Of a stretch of DNA of 63,341 nt, positions 42,020-50,527 are shown one piece after another. The stretch lies in contig JAHALF010000012.1 of NCBI GenBank assembly GCA_018371275.1, positions 1 to 63,341 on the forward strand, read 5' to 3'. Source of the stretch: Clostridiales bacterium. GTDB lineage: Bacteria; Bacillota; Clostridia; Lachnospirales; CAG-274. The first letter of the stretch is position 1. The number at the start of each line of letters is the position of its first letter. The notes beneath the pieces were generated by a model. The model saw only the letters and a program-made list of their open reading frames with translations. It ran no database searches and had not been told where the DNA came from. Position numbers and translations under genes: made by a program.

Positions 42020-42511
42020 CTAATCTTCCTTTTCTATTTTATCTTTTTTAGTTTCTTCTGAAAAAATAATAACTATTGCAAGTAAAAACGTCCCAACACA
42101 TACTAATATATCTGCAACATTAAAAACAGCAAACTCTTTGCCCCAAAATATAAAATGAAACATATCTACAACATATCCTCTAAAAGCTCTATCTATCATA
42201 TTACCTATTGCACCTGATATAATAAATATTAAAGATAATCTAGCTATACCTAAATATTTAGTACTAGGTAACCTAGTATAATAAAAAATACAAACTATAA
42301 CAGCAATAAGGGCTATTATTATAAATATCCACCTAGCACCTTGTAACATACCAAAAGCAGCACCCCTGTTTTCTACATATGTAAGGTAAAAAAAATCTTG
42401 TATTATTTTTATAGAACCAACTGGTTTTAATCTTTCTAAACATATAAATTTAACAATTTGGTCAATTATTATAAATATTATTGTATATATAAATGGTAAT
42501 ACCTTTTTCAT
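42020..42511 (-). CDS. lspA: Lipoprotein signal peptidase (SPase II)
   Basis: Membrane aspartyl protease that cleaves prolipoprotein signal peptides at the lipobox Cys; 163 residues with four membrane helices. NRGAAFG, GNMIDR and FNVADI carry the family residues, the last two with the catalytic aspartates. The start is ATG 42511, because GGAGGG overlapping the aroB end lies six bases before it; an upstream ATG at 42529 overlaps that site. The gene serves the lipoproteins in this window (oppA and the orphan binding protein). Confidence 0.95.
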   Translation of the reverse strand: MKKVLPFIYTIIFIIIDQIVKFICLERLKPVGSIKIIQDFFYLTYVENRGAAFGMLQGARWIFIIIALIAVIVCIFYYTRLPSTKYLGIARLSLIFIISGAIGNMIDRAFRGYVVDMFHFIFWGKEFAVFNVADILVCVGTFLLAIVIIFSEETKKDKIEKED

Positions 42512-42512
42512 A

Positions 42513-43580
42513 TTAGCCCTCCAAAGCATATTTTATAGCATCTAATATTATTTGTTTTGATATTTTATCTGTAGCAAAAGCTTCACCTATATTTTTAAGA
42601 ATAATAATTTTTATTTGCTTATTATCATTTTTTTTATCATATAACATATTTTTATATATATTTTGTATATTAAAATTTTTATGACTATATATATTAAAAT
42701 ATTTTAATATATCTTTAGCTTTTTGTATGTCTTCTTTTGTCATATACCCCTCTAAATATGATATATACATACTAGCTATCATACCAATAGCTACACATTG
42801 CCCATGTAACATACTAAAATTACTTTCTGTTTCTATTGAATGTCCAAAAGTATGTCCAAAATTTAAAATTTCTCGTATACCTTGCTCTTTTTCATCTATA
42901 AAAACTATATTTGCTTTTATATTACAAGATTTATATATTGCTTGTGCTAATGTATCTTTATCATAACTTTTTATTTTTTCTTTTTTGTCTATTATAAAGT
43001 TTAAATATTCTTTATCTAAAATATACCCGTGTTTTATAACTTCTGCCATACCATTTTCAAATTGTTCATTTGGCAAAGTTTTTAACGTATTTATATTTAT
43101 ATAAACTAAAGATGGGTTATAAAAACTTCCTATTATATTTTTTTTATTTAAAAAATCTACACCTGTTTTTCCACCAATACTACTGTCTACTTGTGCTAAT
43201 AATGTTGTTGGTATTTGAATAAACTTTATACCTCTCATATATGTAGAAGCTACAAATCCTGCTATATCTCCAACAACGCCTCCTCCAAGGGCTATTATAA
43301 GACTTTTCCTATCTATATTATTTCTAAGTAGAAACTCATATATGTTATATATTTCATTTAGATTTTTACTTTGTTCTCCAGAATTTATAATATACACAAA
43401 TATATTATCTTCTAAAAAAACATGTTTTATATCTTCTAAATAATATTTACATACATTATTATCTGTAATAATTATTATATTATTATATATTATATTATCT
43501 TTTATTAAATATTTTTTTATATTATCAAAATTTTCTTCTATATATATGCTGTATTGTTTACCTATATTTATATTATACAT
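42513..43580 (-). CDS. aroB: 3-dehydroquinate synthase
   Basis: NAD- and zinc-dependent second enzyme of the shikimate pathway; 355 residues. ALGGGVVGDIAGFVASTYMRGI and IPTTLLAQVDSSIGGKTGVD are the NAD and substrate blocks; AEVIKHG, ILNFGHTFGHSIE and LHGQCVAIGM contain the zinc ligands. No other aro gene is adjacent. It appears to be the first gene of the leftward aroB-lspA-rluD-pyrB-pyrC group; the genes are very tightly packed. Confidence 0.95.
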   Translation of the reverse strand: MYNINIGKQYSIYIEENFDNIKKYLIKDNIIYNNIIIITDNNVCKYYLEDIKHVFLEDNIFVYIINSGEQSKNLNEIYNIYEFLLRNNIDRKSLIIALGGGVVGDIAGFVASTYMRGIKFIQIPTTLLAQVDSSIGGKTGVDFLNKKNIIGSFYNPSLVYININTLKTLPNEQFENGMAEVIKHGYILDKEYLNFIIDKKEKIKSYDKDTLAQAIYKSCNIKANIVFIDEKEQGIREILNFGHTFGHSIETESNFSMLHGQCVAIGMIASMYISYLEGYMTKEDIQKAKDILKYFNIYSHKNFNIQNIYKNMLYDKKNDNKQIKIIILKNIGEAFATDKISKQIILDAIKYALEG

Positions 43581-43762
43581 GAAATCTTCTCCTTAATTTT
43601 ATAATTTTATCATAATTTTAGCAAATTTTCTATATTTTTTATATTTTATATATATTTTATTAAAATAATAATATAAAATGTATATCACATAAGAATATAT
43701 ATATTAATTGCACAATATATTTTTACAATTATATATAAATTTATAAATTTGCACCAAAACTA

Positions 43763-43791
43763 TTGACAAATAAGATACCCTTATTTATAAT
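43763..43791 (+). promoter_or_regulatory. Consensus SigA promoter with an operator-like dyad in its spacer
   Basis: TTGACA (43763-43768), exactly 17 bases, then TATAAT (43786-43791), a perfect consensus. The spacer holds the inverted repeat AAATAAG-ATACC-CTTATTT (43768-43786), which fits a repressor operator. The promoter lies 54 bases before the small gene at 43845 and serves the serine dehydratase operon. The rest of the 264-base gap to aroB (43581-43844) is AT-rich without other recognisable features. Confidence 0.85.
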
Positions 43792-43844
43792 TTAACTATA
43801 CTATTTTTTAAATATCATAATTTTAAGATTGGTGGGTGAAAATT

Positions 43845-43997
43845 ATGGAAAATAAAAAGTTTATTAAATCATTGAAAGATTTATCTAAATTTTTACTGGT
43901 TAATGAAAGAATTAATAGTCAAAAATGTGTTGCACAAAATATCGATACAACAAAAACTATAATAGAAAATAAAGAAAATAAAGAAAAACAGGATTAG
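43845..43997 (+). CDS. Small 50-codon gene ahead of the PfoR-sda operon
   Basis: ATG GAA AAT AAA AAG opens a 50-codon frame ending in TAG at 43995. A GGTGGG site lies eight bases before ATG, and a perfect consensus promoter is 54 bases upstream. The product is a charged, Lys/Asn/Glu-rich peptide with one Cys (position 28), no signal peptide and no recognisable domain. It precedes the PfoR-type gene by 58 bases on the same strand. It could be a small regulatory or accessory peptide, or a leader. I do not recognise a homologue. Confidence 0.5.
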   Translation: MENKKFIKSLKDLSKFLLVNERINSQKCVAQNIDTTKTIIENKENKEKQD

Positions 43998-44055
43998 TAA
44001 TTATAGTTTATAAAGGTTGAAACTAAATCTTAAAAATTTATAGGGAGGTACAAAA

Positions 44056-45072
44056 ATGTTACAAATATTAACTGGTACATTACTTTTACTATTAGTACTT
44101 GGGTTATTTACATTATTTAGTTACAAAGCACCATATGGAATGAAAGCAATGGGTGCTTTAGCTAATGCTGCCTGTGCTAGTTTTTTAGTAGAAGCATTTC
44201 ATTTTTCTCTATTTGGTCAACAAATGGGGATTAAATTTTTACAACAGGTGGGGTCTGCCAATGGCTCTTTAGGTGGTGTTGCAGCAGGTATTTTAGTTCC
44301 ATTAGCTTTAGGAGTATCTCCTGTTTATTGTGTTTTAGTAGGTCTTACTGTTTCTGGTTTTGGTATACTGCCAGGGTTTATAGCAGGTTATTTAATTTCC
44401 TTTGTTGTTAGATTTTTAGAAAAGAAAATACCATCAGGTCTTGATTTAATTGTTATAATACTTATAGCAGCCCCTCTTACAAGAGGTATAGCACAAATTT
44501 CAGCTCCTATTGTTGATAATACTTTAATACAAATAGGACAAGTTTTAATTCAAGCTTCGGATACATCACCTTTAATTATGGGTATGATACTTGGTGGTAT
44601 AATAACAGTTGTAGCTACTGCTCCTCTTTCATCAATGGCACTTACTTCAATAATTAATTTAACAGGTGTACCAATGGCAGTAGGGGCTTTATCTGTTTTT
44701 GGCTCTTCTTTTATGAACTATGTATTTTTCTCAAAAATGAAATTTGGTTCTAAAAAAGATACTATATCTGTTGCAATAGAACCATTAACACAGTCTGATA
44801 TAATTTCAGCTAATCCCATACCAGTTTATGTTACTAATTTTATAGGTGGTGCTATGTCTGGTTTAATAGTTGCTATAATGGGACTTTCAATAGATACTCC
44901 AGGACTCGCTACACCTATAGCAGGTTTTGCTGTTACTGTTGGTCAAAATGGTCCCAAAGCTTTAATAGCGGCTGTTGGTTGTATAATAGTTAGCATTTTA
45001 GCTGCTTTTATAGGTTATTTTATATTTAAAAATACACCGATAAAAACTGCTAGTCAAATAAGAGGAAATTAA
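44056..45072 (+). CDS. PfoR-type / PTS EIIC_2-family membrane protein
   Basis: Hydrophobic protein of 338 residues with about ten membrane segments, resembling the COG3641 PfoR and PTS EIIC_2 group. The gly-rich segments SLGGVAAGILVPLALGVSP, GFGILPGFIAGYL, and SSMALTSIINLTG are typical. Cytoplasmic PTS domains (IIA, IIB) are absent. In Firmicutes this gene is often beside serine dehydratase genes, so uptake of serine or a related solute is plausible but not shown. GGGAGG precedes ATG, and sdaAB follows 12 bases later. Confidence 0.8.
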   Translation: MLQILTGTLLLLLVLGLFTLFSYKAPYGMKAMGALANAACASFLVEAFHFSLFGQQMGIKFLQQVGSANGSLGGVAAGILVPLALGVSPVYCVLVGLTVSGFGILPGFIAGYLISFVVRFLEKKIPSGLDLIVIILIAAPLTRGIAQISAPIVDNTLIQIGQVLIQASDTSPLIMGMILGGIITVVATAPLSSMALTSIINLTGVPMAVGALSVFGSSFMNYVFFSKMKFGSKKDTISVAIEPLTQSDIISANPIPVYVTNFIGGAMSGLIVAIMGLSIDTPGLATPIAGFAVTVGQNGPKALIAAVGCIIVSILAAFIGYFIFKNTPIKTASQIRGN

Positions 45073-45084
45073 GGAGGAATAAAA

Positions 45085-45744
45085 ATGGCTTTTATTAGTA
45101 TTTTTGATGTTATTGGACCTAATATGGTTGGTCCCTCTAGCTCTCATACAGCTGGTGCTGCAGCTATAAGTTTAATAGCTAAAAAAATGTTTGATAAAGA
45201 AATAAAAGATGTAAAATTTATATTATATGGATCTTTCGCCAAAACTTATAAAGGTCATGGTACAGATAAAGCTCTTTTAGGAGGTAGCCTTGGGTTTACA
45301 TCAGATGATTTAAAAATAAGGGATTCTTTTAATATAGCAAAAGAACTAGGTATTAATTATTCTTTTGAAGAAAGCAATAAAGAACTAGAACATCCAAATA
45401 TTGTTGATGTTTGTATGACAAGCAAATATGATGAAAAAATGATTGTTAGAGGTGTATCTATCGGTGGAGGTAAAATAAAAATCATTTCCATAAATGATAT
45501 TGAAGTAGAATTTTTTGGTGAATACCCTACGCTAATTGTAGAACATTTAGATACAAAAGGTATGATATCCTTTATATCCAATTGCCTTCAAGACACTAAC
45601 ATTGCTTTTATGAAAGTATATCGTGATACTAAAGGAGAAAAAGCACATTCTATAATAGAATGTGATGATAAAATAGATAAAAATATAATTGAAACTTTAA
45701 AACAAAACCAAAACGTTACTAATGTAATGTTAGTACAAATATAA
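45085..45744 (+). CDS. sdaAB: L-serine dehydratase, beta subunit
   Basis: Beta subunit of the iron-sulfur, oxygen-sensitive L-serine dehydratase that converts serine to pyruvate and ammonia; 219 residues. The family block DVIGPNMVGPSSSHTAGA is near the N terminus, followed by YGSFAKTYKGHGTDKALLGG. The C-terminal about 70 residues form an ACT-like domain. AGGAGG precedes ATG. It is 12 bases upstream of the alpha subunit, which together form the Firmicute two-subunit enzyme. Confidence 0.95.
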   Translation: MAFISIFDVIGPNMVGPSSSHTAGAAAISLIAKKMFDKEIKDVKFILYGSFAKTYKGHGTDKALLGGSLGFTSDDLKIRDSFNIAKELGINYSFEESNKELEHPNIVDVCMTSKYDEKMIVRGVSIGGGKIKIISINDIEVEFFGEYPTLIVEHLDTKGMISFISNCLQDTNIAFMKVYRDTKGEKAHSIIECDDKIDKNIIETLKQNQNVTNVMLVQI

Positions 45745-45756
45745 GGAGGAATAACT

Positions 45757-46626
45757 GTGAATTTTAATTACTCTAGCGAGCTTTTACAACTATGTAAAGA
45801 AAATAATCTTCCTATATCAGAAATAATGATTAGGAGAGAACTTGCTAATACAGATACTACTAGAGAAAAAATTATTGAAAAAATGACTAAATCTTTAAAT
45901 ATAATGAAATCATCAATTAAAATTCCTTTAGAAACTTCTATTAAAACTATGGGTGGTTTAATTGGTGGTGAAGAAAAAAATATTATTAATAGATTAAAGG
46001 AAGGTAAAAGTTTACCAGGTAGTCTTACTACTAAAGCTCTAGCTTATTCTTTAGGTGTTCTAGAAGTAAATACTAGTATGGGTACTATAGTTGCATCACC
46101 TACAGCTGGTGCCTCTGGTGTTATACCTGGATTATTATTGGCTTTGCAAGAAGAATTTAATTTATCAGATGAATGTGTATTAAATGGATTATTTAATTCT
46201 AGTGCTATTGGTTATTTATTAATGAGAAATGCATCTGTTTCAGGTGCTGAGGCAGGCTGTCAAGCAGAGGTAGGTTCAGCTTCAGCTATGGCTGCCTCTG
46301 CAGCTGTTGAAATGATGGGAGGTACACCTGAACAATGTATGTATGCAGCTTCTACAGCCTTGCAAAATCTTTTAGGTCTTGTTTGTGACCCTGTTGCAGG
46401 ACTTGTAGAAGTACCTTGTCAATCTAGAAATGGCATAGGTGCTACAAATGCTTTAATATGTGCTGAAATGGCCTTAGCTGGTATATCTAATATTATACCT
46501 TTAGACGAAATGATAGAGTGTATGTACTCTGTAGGTAAAAATATGCCTTCTGAACTTAGAGAAACTGCACTTGGTGGCTGTGCAAAAACTCCTACTGGTT
46601 GTAGTAAATGTTATCTTGTTAAATAA
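45757..46626 (+). CDS. sdaAA: L-serine dehydratase, alpha subunit
   Basis: Catalytic subunit carrying the [4Fe-4S] cluster; 289 residues. SPTAGASGVIPGLL, NASVSGAEAGCQAEVGSASAMAA, CDPVAGLVEVPCQSRNGIGA and the C-terminal GGCAKTPTGCSKC supply conserved glycines and cysteines of the family. The start is GTG with AGGAGG eight bases before it. It is a cytoplasmic, oxygen-labile enzyme consistent with anaerobic life. It completes the operon with sdaAB and the PfoR-type gene. Confidence 0.96.
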   Translation: MNFNYSSELLQLCKENNLPISEIMIRRELANTDTTREKIIEKMTKSLNIMKSSIKIPLETSIKTMGGLIGGEEKNIINRLKEGKSLPGSLTTKALAYSLGVLEVNTSMGTIVASPTAGASGVIPGLLLALQEEFNLSDECVLNGLFNSSAIGYLLMRNASVSGAEAGCQAEVGSASAMAASAAVEMMGGTPEQCMYAASTALQNLLGLVCDPVAGLVEVPCQSRNGIGATNALICAEMALAGISNIIPLDEMIECMYSVGKNMPSELRETALGGCAKTPTGCSKCYLVK

Positions 46627-46634
46627 ATTTTACT

Positions 46635-46658
46635 CCTTATGTTAATAATAACATAAGG
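46635..46658 (+). terminator. Hairpin after sdaAA
   Basis: CCTTATGTTA (46635-46644) pairs with TAACATAAGG (46649-46658) across ATAA, with partial extension on both sides. The following T tract is short, so read-through into the small membrane genes is possible. Confidence 0.6.
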
Positions 46659-46687
46659 GTAAATTTTAATATATGGAGGTAAATTTT

Positions 46688-47023
46688 ATGTTTAATATTA
46701 TTAGTTTAGTTTTAGTTTTTGCTGTATTTATATTTTTACAAATATACATATGTAAAAATTGCAAAAATAAAAAAATAGGATTAATATTACCTGTTGGCTC
46801 TTTTTTATTAAGTATTTTCCCTTTAATCTCTATAATTTTAGTAATGATAATAAGCCTCTTACCTAATAGGGATATATCTGCAATATTAGTATCTACAAGT
46901 ACTATGTTTATGCCTACTATACTTTATCAAATTTTAATGACAATATTTTTAATAATAATTATTTTTACACCTTCTATTATATTTACATTAATATATTTTT
47001 ACTATAAAAAGAAAAAAAGGTAA
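46688..47023 (+). CDS. Small membrane protein, tandem paralogue 1
   Basis: A 111-residue hydrophobic protein with about three membrane segments and a Lys-rich end (YYKKKKR). It shares FLQIYICKN and the following Lys-rich turn with the next gene. The start is ATG 46688, nine bases after GGAGG; the in-frame ATG at 46673 overlaps the ribosome binding site. It lies behind the serine dehydratase operon. The function is unknown; no known domain is recognised. Confidence 0.65.
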   Translation: MFNIISLVLVFAVFIFLQIYICKNCKNKKIGLILPVGSFLLSIFPLISIILVMIISLLPNRDISAILVSTSTMFMPTILYQILMTIFLIIIIFTPSIIFTLIYFYYKKKKR

Positions 47024-47030
47024 TAATAAA

Positions 47031-47372
47031 ATGTTTTTAATTATATTACTACTGTTTTCAATATTACAAATATACATATGTAAAAATCAAAAAAGTAGAA
47101 AAGTAACCTTAATATTACCTATAATATCTTTAATAGTTGCTATAGTATCTATTATATTTTTCTTTTTTATTATTTTAAGTGCATTATTAAATGATTTAAT
47201 ACTTTCTAATACTAAAAATATTAATATGATTATTAGTTATTTAATATATTTTGACTTAGAATACATATTTATTTTATTTTTAATATATGTATGTCTGCTA
47301 TTTAGTTTTTTACCAACAATAGTCTTTTGCTCTATTAATATATATTATAAAAAACTCACTTATAAAAAGTGA
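47031..47372 (+). CDS. Small membrane protein, tandem paralogue 2
   Basis: A 113-residue hydrophobic protein with about three membrane segments. ILQIYICKNQKSRKVTLILP parallels the start of the upstream protein, and the end IYYKK matches YYKKKK, so the pair is a diverged tandem duplication. It is seven bases downstream of the first copy. No clear ribosome binding site beyond GGTAATAA is visible, suggesting coupled translation. The TGA stop lies inside a terminator stem. Function unknown. Confidence 0.65.
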   Translation: MFLIILLLFSILQIYICKNQKSRKVTLILPIISLIVAIVSIIFFFFIILSALLNDLILSNTKNINMIISYLIYFDLEYIFILFLIYVCLLFSFLPTIVFCSINIYYKKLTYKK

Positions 47373-47375
47373 GTT
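47353..47375. terminator. Bidirectional terminator between the small membrane gene and trxB
   Basis: AACTCACTT (47353-47361) pairs with AAGTGAGTT (47367-47375). The stop codon of the rightward gene is in the right arm. Six T follow the stem on the minus strand, so it ends trxB; the plus-strand T tract is weaker. Confidence 0.8.
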
Positions 47376-47383
47376 CTTTCATT

Positions 47384-48322
47384 TTAAAATTTAGTTGCCA
47401 AATATTTTTCAATAGATGTAATAGCATTAGCTCCATCAGAAACAGCTGTTACAATTTGTCTTAAAGCTTTTGTACGAACATCTCCTGCAACAAATACTCC
47501 TTCTACAGATGTTCTACAATCTTCTGTTGCAACAATATAGTTGCCATCATCAAGTTGTAAATGTTTTTCAAATATATGACTATTAGGTATAATACCTATA
47601 GCTACAAAAACACCATCAACATCTAAAGATTTTTTTTCATTTGTTTTTACATTAGATACATTAATAGAGCTTACCTCATTTTCTCCACATATTTCATCTA
47701 CAACGGTATCCCATATTATTTCTATATTATCTATTGAAAAAACTTTTTCTTGTAAAATTTTTACTCCTCTAAATTCATCACGTCTGTGTATTAAATAAAC
47801 TTTTTTGCAAAGTCTTGATAAAAATATAGCATCTTCTAATGCAACATCCCCACCACCAACAACAGCTACTATTTTATCTTTATAAAAAGCCCCATCACAA
47901 GTAGCACAATAAGAAACACCTTTTCCGTAAAGCTCTTTTTCTCCTTTAACCTCTAAAAGCCTGTGTTGTGCACCTGTTGCTATTATAACAGTTTTTGTCA
48001 AAAATTCGTTTTTCTTACAATGCACTTTTTTTACTTTATCCATTATTTCAAGCTCTAAAACTTCATCTTTTACAAATTGTGAACCTAATTTTTCTGCGTG
48101 TTGTCTAAATTTTTGACCCATATCAAACCCATTAATTTCTGGTAAACCTGGATAGTTGTCTACCTCATAAGTGTTTAAAATTTGACCTCCACTCATATAT
48201 TGTTTTTCTATAGTTATAGTTTTTAATTTAGCCCTTTCTGCATATATTGCTGCTGCAAGCCCTGATGGACCTGAACCTATTATTACAACATCATATATAT
48301 CATTATTATTCACACTAATCAC
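47384..48322 (-). CDS. trxB: Thioredoxin reductase
   Basis: FAD/NADPH disulfide reductase that keeps thioredoxin reduced; 312 residues. GSGPSGLAAAIYAERA is the FAD motif, CATCDGAF contains the redox-active CxxC, GGGDVALEDAIFLSRLC is the NADPH motif, and VFVAGDVRTKALRQIVTAVSDG is the C-terminal FAD block. It is cytoplasmic. No thioredoxin gene is adjacent. It is convergent with the small membrane genes and divergent from the yesL-like gene. Confidence 0.94.
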   Translation of the reverse strand: MISVNNNDIYDVVIIGSGPSGLAAAIYAERAKLKTITIEKQYMSGGQILNTYEVDNYPGLPEINGFDMGQKFRQHAEKLGSQFVKDEVLELEIMDKVKKVHCKKNEFLTKTVIIATGAQHRLLEVKGEKELYGKGVSYCATCDGAFYKDKIVAVVGGGDVALEDAIFLSRLCKKVYLIHRRDEFRGVKILQEKVFSIDNIEIIWDTVVDEICGENEVSSINVSNVKTNEKKSLDVDGVFVAIGIIPNSHIFEKHLQLDDGNYIVATEDCRTSVEGVFVAGDVRTKALRQIVTAVSDGANAITSIEKYLATKF

Positions 48323-48475
48323 CTCTAATTTTAATTATACCTTTATATTACATATTTAAAACATTTATGTCAACCATTATCTTTTTATTATCAATGATTA
48401 CATATAAAATTGTAATAATAAAAAAAATATGTTATAATAATTATAGTTTAATTTTAAATACTTATGGAGGTAATG

Positions 48476-49105
48476 ATGAATAGCTTTTTTGATTTAGATA
48501 ACCCTGCTTGGAGATTTATTGGTAAAATTTTTGATGCTTGTTTTTTAAGTATCATATACCTTATTTTCTGTATACCTATATTTACAATAGGTGCTGCTAA
48601 TACAGCTTTATACTATTCACTTTTAAAACTTACTAAAGATGAAGAAGGTTATGTTATTAGAGATTTTTTTAAATCTTTTAAGCAAAATTTTAAACAAAGT
48701 ACATTAGTATGGATTATACTTTTTATAGTAGGTATAGTATTAGTTATAGACGTTTACTATTTTAAGTTTATCCCTACTACTAAAGGTGCTTTTATGTACT
48801 ATTTATTTTGCATATTATTTTTATTTTATTCAATCTTAAATTTATATATATTTCCTTTAATAGCTAAATTTGAAAATACTACAAAAAATATGTTTAAGTT
48901 TTCTTTTATAATGCCTATAAAACATTTTGGCTGGACTACATTAATGGTTGTATTAGGGTTAGTTATTATATTATCTGCATCACGTGTGCCCCCTATTTTA
49001 GCCTTTGTTCCTGGAATTTTAGGATTTTTCAATTCATATATTTTTAATCATATATTTGATATATACATAAAAAAAATTAATGAAAATAACTTAATTGAAG
49101 AATAA
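48476..49105 (+). CDS. YesL-family (DUF624) membrane protein
   Basis: Membrane protein of 209 residues with about five helices (around 18-42, 75-97, 105-128, 150-172, 180-197). The N terminus FFDLDNPAWRFIGKIFDACFLSIIYLIFCIPIFTIGAANTALYY is the YesL signature in short form. The start is ATG 48476, five bases after GGAGG; the earlier ATGs at 48464 and 48473 overlap or crowd it. YesL genes often accompany sugar ABC transporters, but none is adjacent here. Function is unknown. Confidence 0.8.
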   Translation: MNSFFDLDNPAWRFIGKIFDACFLSIIYLIFCIPIFTIGAANTALYYSLLKLTKDEEGYVIRDFFKSFKQNFKQSTLVWIILFIVGIVLVIDVYYFKFIPTTKGAFMYYLFCILFLFYSILNLYIFPLIAKFENTTKNMFKFSFIMPIKHFGWTTLMVVLGLVIILSASRVPPILAFVPGILGFFNSYIFNHIFDIYIKKINENNLIEE

Positions 49106-49116
49106 TATAATATAAA

Positions 49117-49164
49117 ATAAAAGCCATATAAAAGGCTAATTTTAACCTTTTATATGGCTTTTAT
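49117..49164. terminator. Bidirectional terminator between the yesL-like and aldehyde dehydrogenase genes
   Basis: A perfect 19-bp stem (49117-49135 with 49146-49164) with a 10-base loop; the aldehyde dehydrogenase stop codon (49150) is in its right arm. Confidence 0.87.
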
Positions 49165-50526
49165 CATTTTTAATAATTTTTTTATAAATTTTATATCTTC
49201 TATATTTTTGTATCTAATATGGTTATCAAATATATTACCAGATTTTAAAACTCCTTTTTTATGAGAAAATAAATCATAGCTATATTTGCCGTGATATACA
49301 CCTAAACCACTTGTGCCTCTTCCTCCAAATGGTATATTATGATTTGCACATTGTAATATAGTATCATTTACACATACATTTCCACAAGGTATATTTTTCA
49401 TTAATGTATTAACAAAATTTTTATTTTTAGAAAATATATACATAGCTAAAGGATTTTTATTGTATTCAATTATACTATATATATTTTCTATATTATCATA
49501 TGTTATTATAGGTAATATAGGAGCAAATATTTCTTCTCTCATAACAAAATCATTCATAGAAACATTTGTTACATATGTTGGCTCAATTTTTAAATTTTGC
49601 CTATTATAATTACCACCATATAAAATATCTACATTATCTAAAAGACCTAATGCCCTATTAAAATTTTTTTCATTTATTATTTTAGGATAATTTTTATTAT
49701 TTAAAATATCTTGACCCCATATTTGTTCAGTATGAAAAATAATTTTTTCTATTAATTTATCTCTTACCCTAATATCTACTAATAAGTAATCCGGAGCTAT
49801 ACAAGTTTGCCCCGCATTTAATGTTTTTCCCCAAGCTATACGCTTAGCAGTTTTATCTAAATCTACTGCTTTATCAACAATACAAGGACTTTTACCACCT
49901 AATTCTAAAGCTATTGGCGTTAAATGTTCACTTGCCTTTTTCATTACTATTCTACCTATATTTGTACTCCCTGTAAAAAATATAAAGTCTACATCATTAT
50001 CTATAATATTTTCTACAATATCTGCTCCGCCTAAAACAACTTGACAATATTTCTCTTTAAATGTCTCATCTATTATTTTCTTTATTATATTTGAGCTATT
50101 TACAGCATATTCTGAGGGTTTTATTATAGCACAGTTACCTGTTGCTATTGCCCCTATTAAAGGGGACATAGTAAGTAACATTGGATAATTCCAAGGTGCT
50201 ATAATAAAACATACTCCATAAGGTTCTTTTATCTCATAGCTTTTATACCCTAAAAATAATTTAGGTGTTTTTTTAGTTTTAATTTTTGATAAACTTTTTA
50301 TATTTTTTATAAAATAATCTATCTCTTGTAAAATTGGTAATATTTCTACTAAATATGAAACACTTTTAGAACGGTTTAAATCTTTTTGCAAAGCAAAAAT
50401 TATATCATCTTCATATTTTAATAAACTTTTCCTTAAAGACTTAAGCATTTTTATTCTAAAATTTATATCTCTAGTTATACCTGTTTTAAAAAATATTTTC
50501 TTTTCTTCTATTATATTTTTATACAT
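49150..50526 (-). CDS. NAD(P)-dependent aldehyde dehydrogenase
   Basis: Aldehyde dehydrogenase superfamily enzyme of 458 residues, similar to bacterial class-3 and fatty-aldehyde types. Visible are IIAPWNYPMLLTMSPLIGA, FFTGSTNIGRIV, the catalytic Glu block ALELGGKSPCIVD and the catalytic Cys in NAGQTCIAPDYLL, plus NIPFGGRGTSGLGVYHGKYS at the end. It ends with a Lys-rich tail. It lies immediately downstream of a MATE exporter gene. The true aldehyde substrate cannot be assigned. Confidence 0.92.
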   Translation of the reverse strand: MYKNIIEEKKIFFKTGITRDINFRIKMLKSLRKSLLKYEDDIIFALQKDLNRSKSVSYLVEILPILQEIDYFIKNIKSLSKIKTKKTPKLFLGYKSYEIKEPYGVCFIIAPWNYPMLLTMSPLIGAIATGNCAIIKPSEYAVNSSNIIKKIIDETFKEKYCQVVLGGADIVENIIDNDVDFIFFTGSTNIGRIVMKKASEHLTPIALELGGKSPCIVDKAVDLDKTAKRIAWGKTLNAGQTCIAPDYLLVDIRVRDKLIEKIIFHTEQIWGQDILNNKNYPKIINEKNFNRALGLLDNVDILYGGNYNRQNLKIEPTYVTNVSMNDFVMREEIFAPILPIITYDNIENIYSIIEYNKNPLAMYIFSKNKNFVNTLMKNIPCGNVCVNDTILQCANHNIPFGGRGTSGLGVYHGKYSYDLFSHKKGVLKSGNIFDNHIRYKNIEDIKFIKKLLKMIKAI

Positions 50527-50527
50527 T

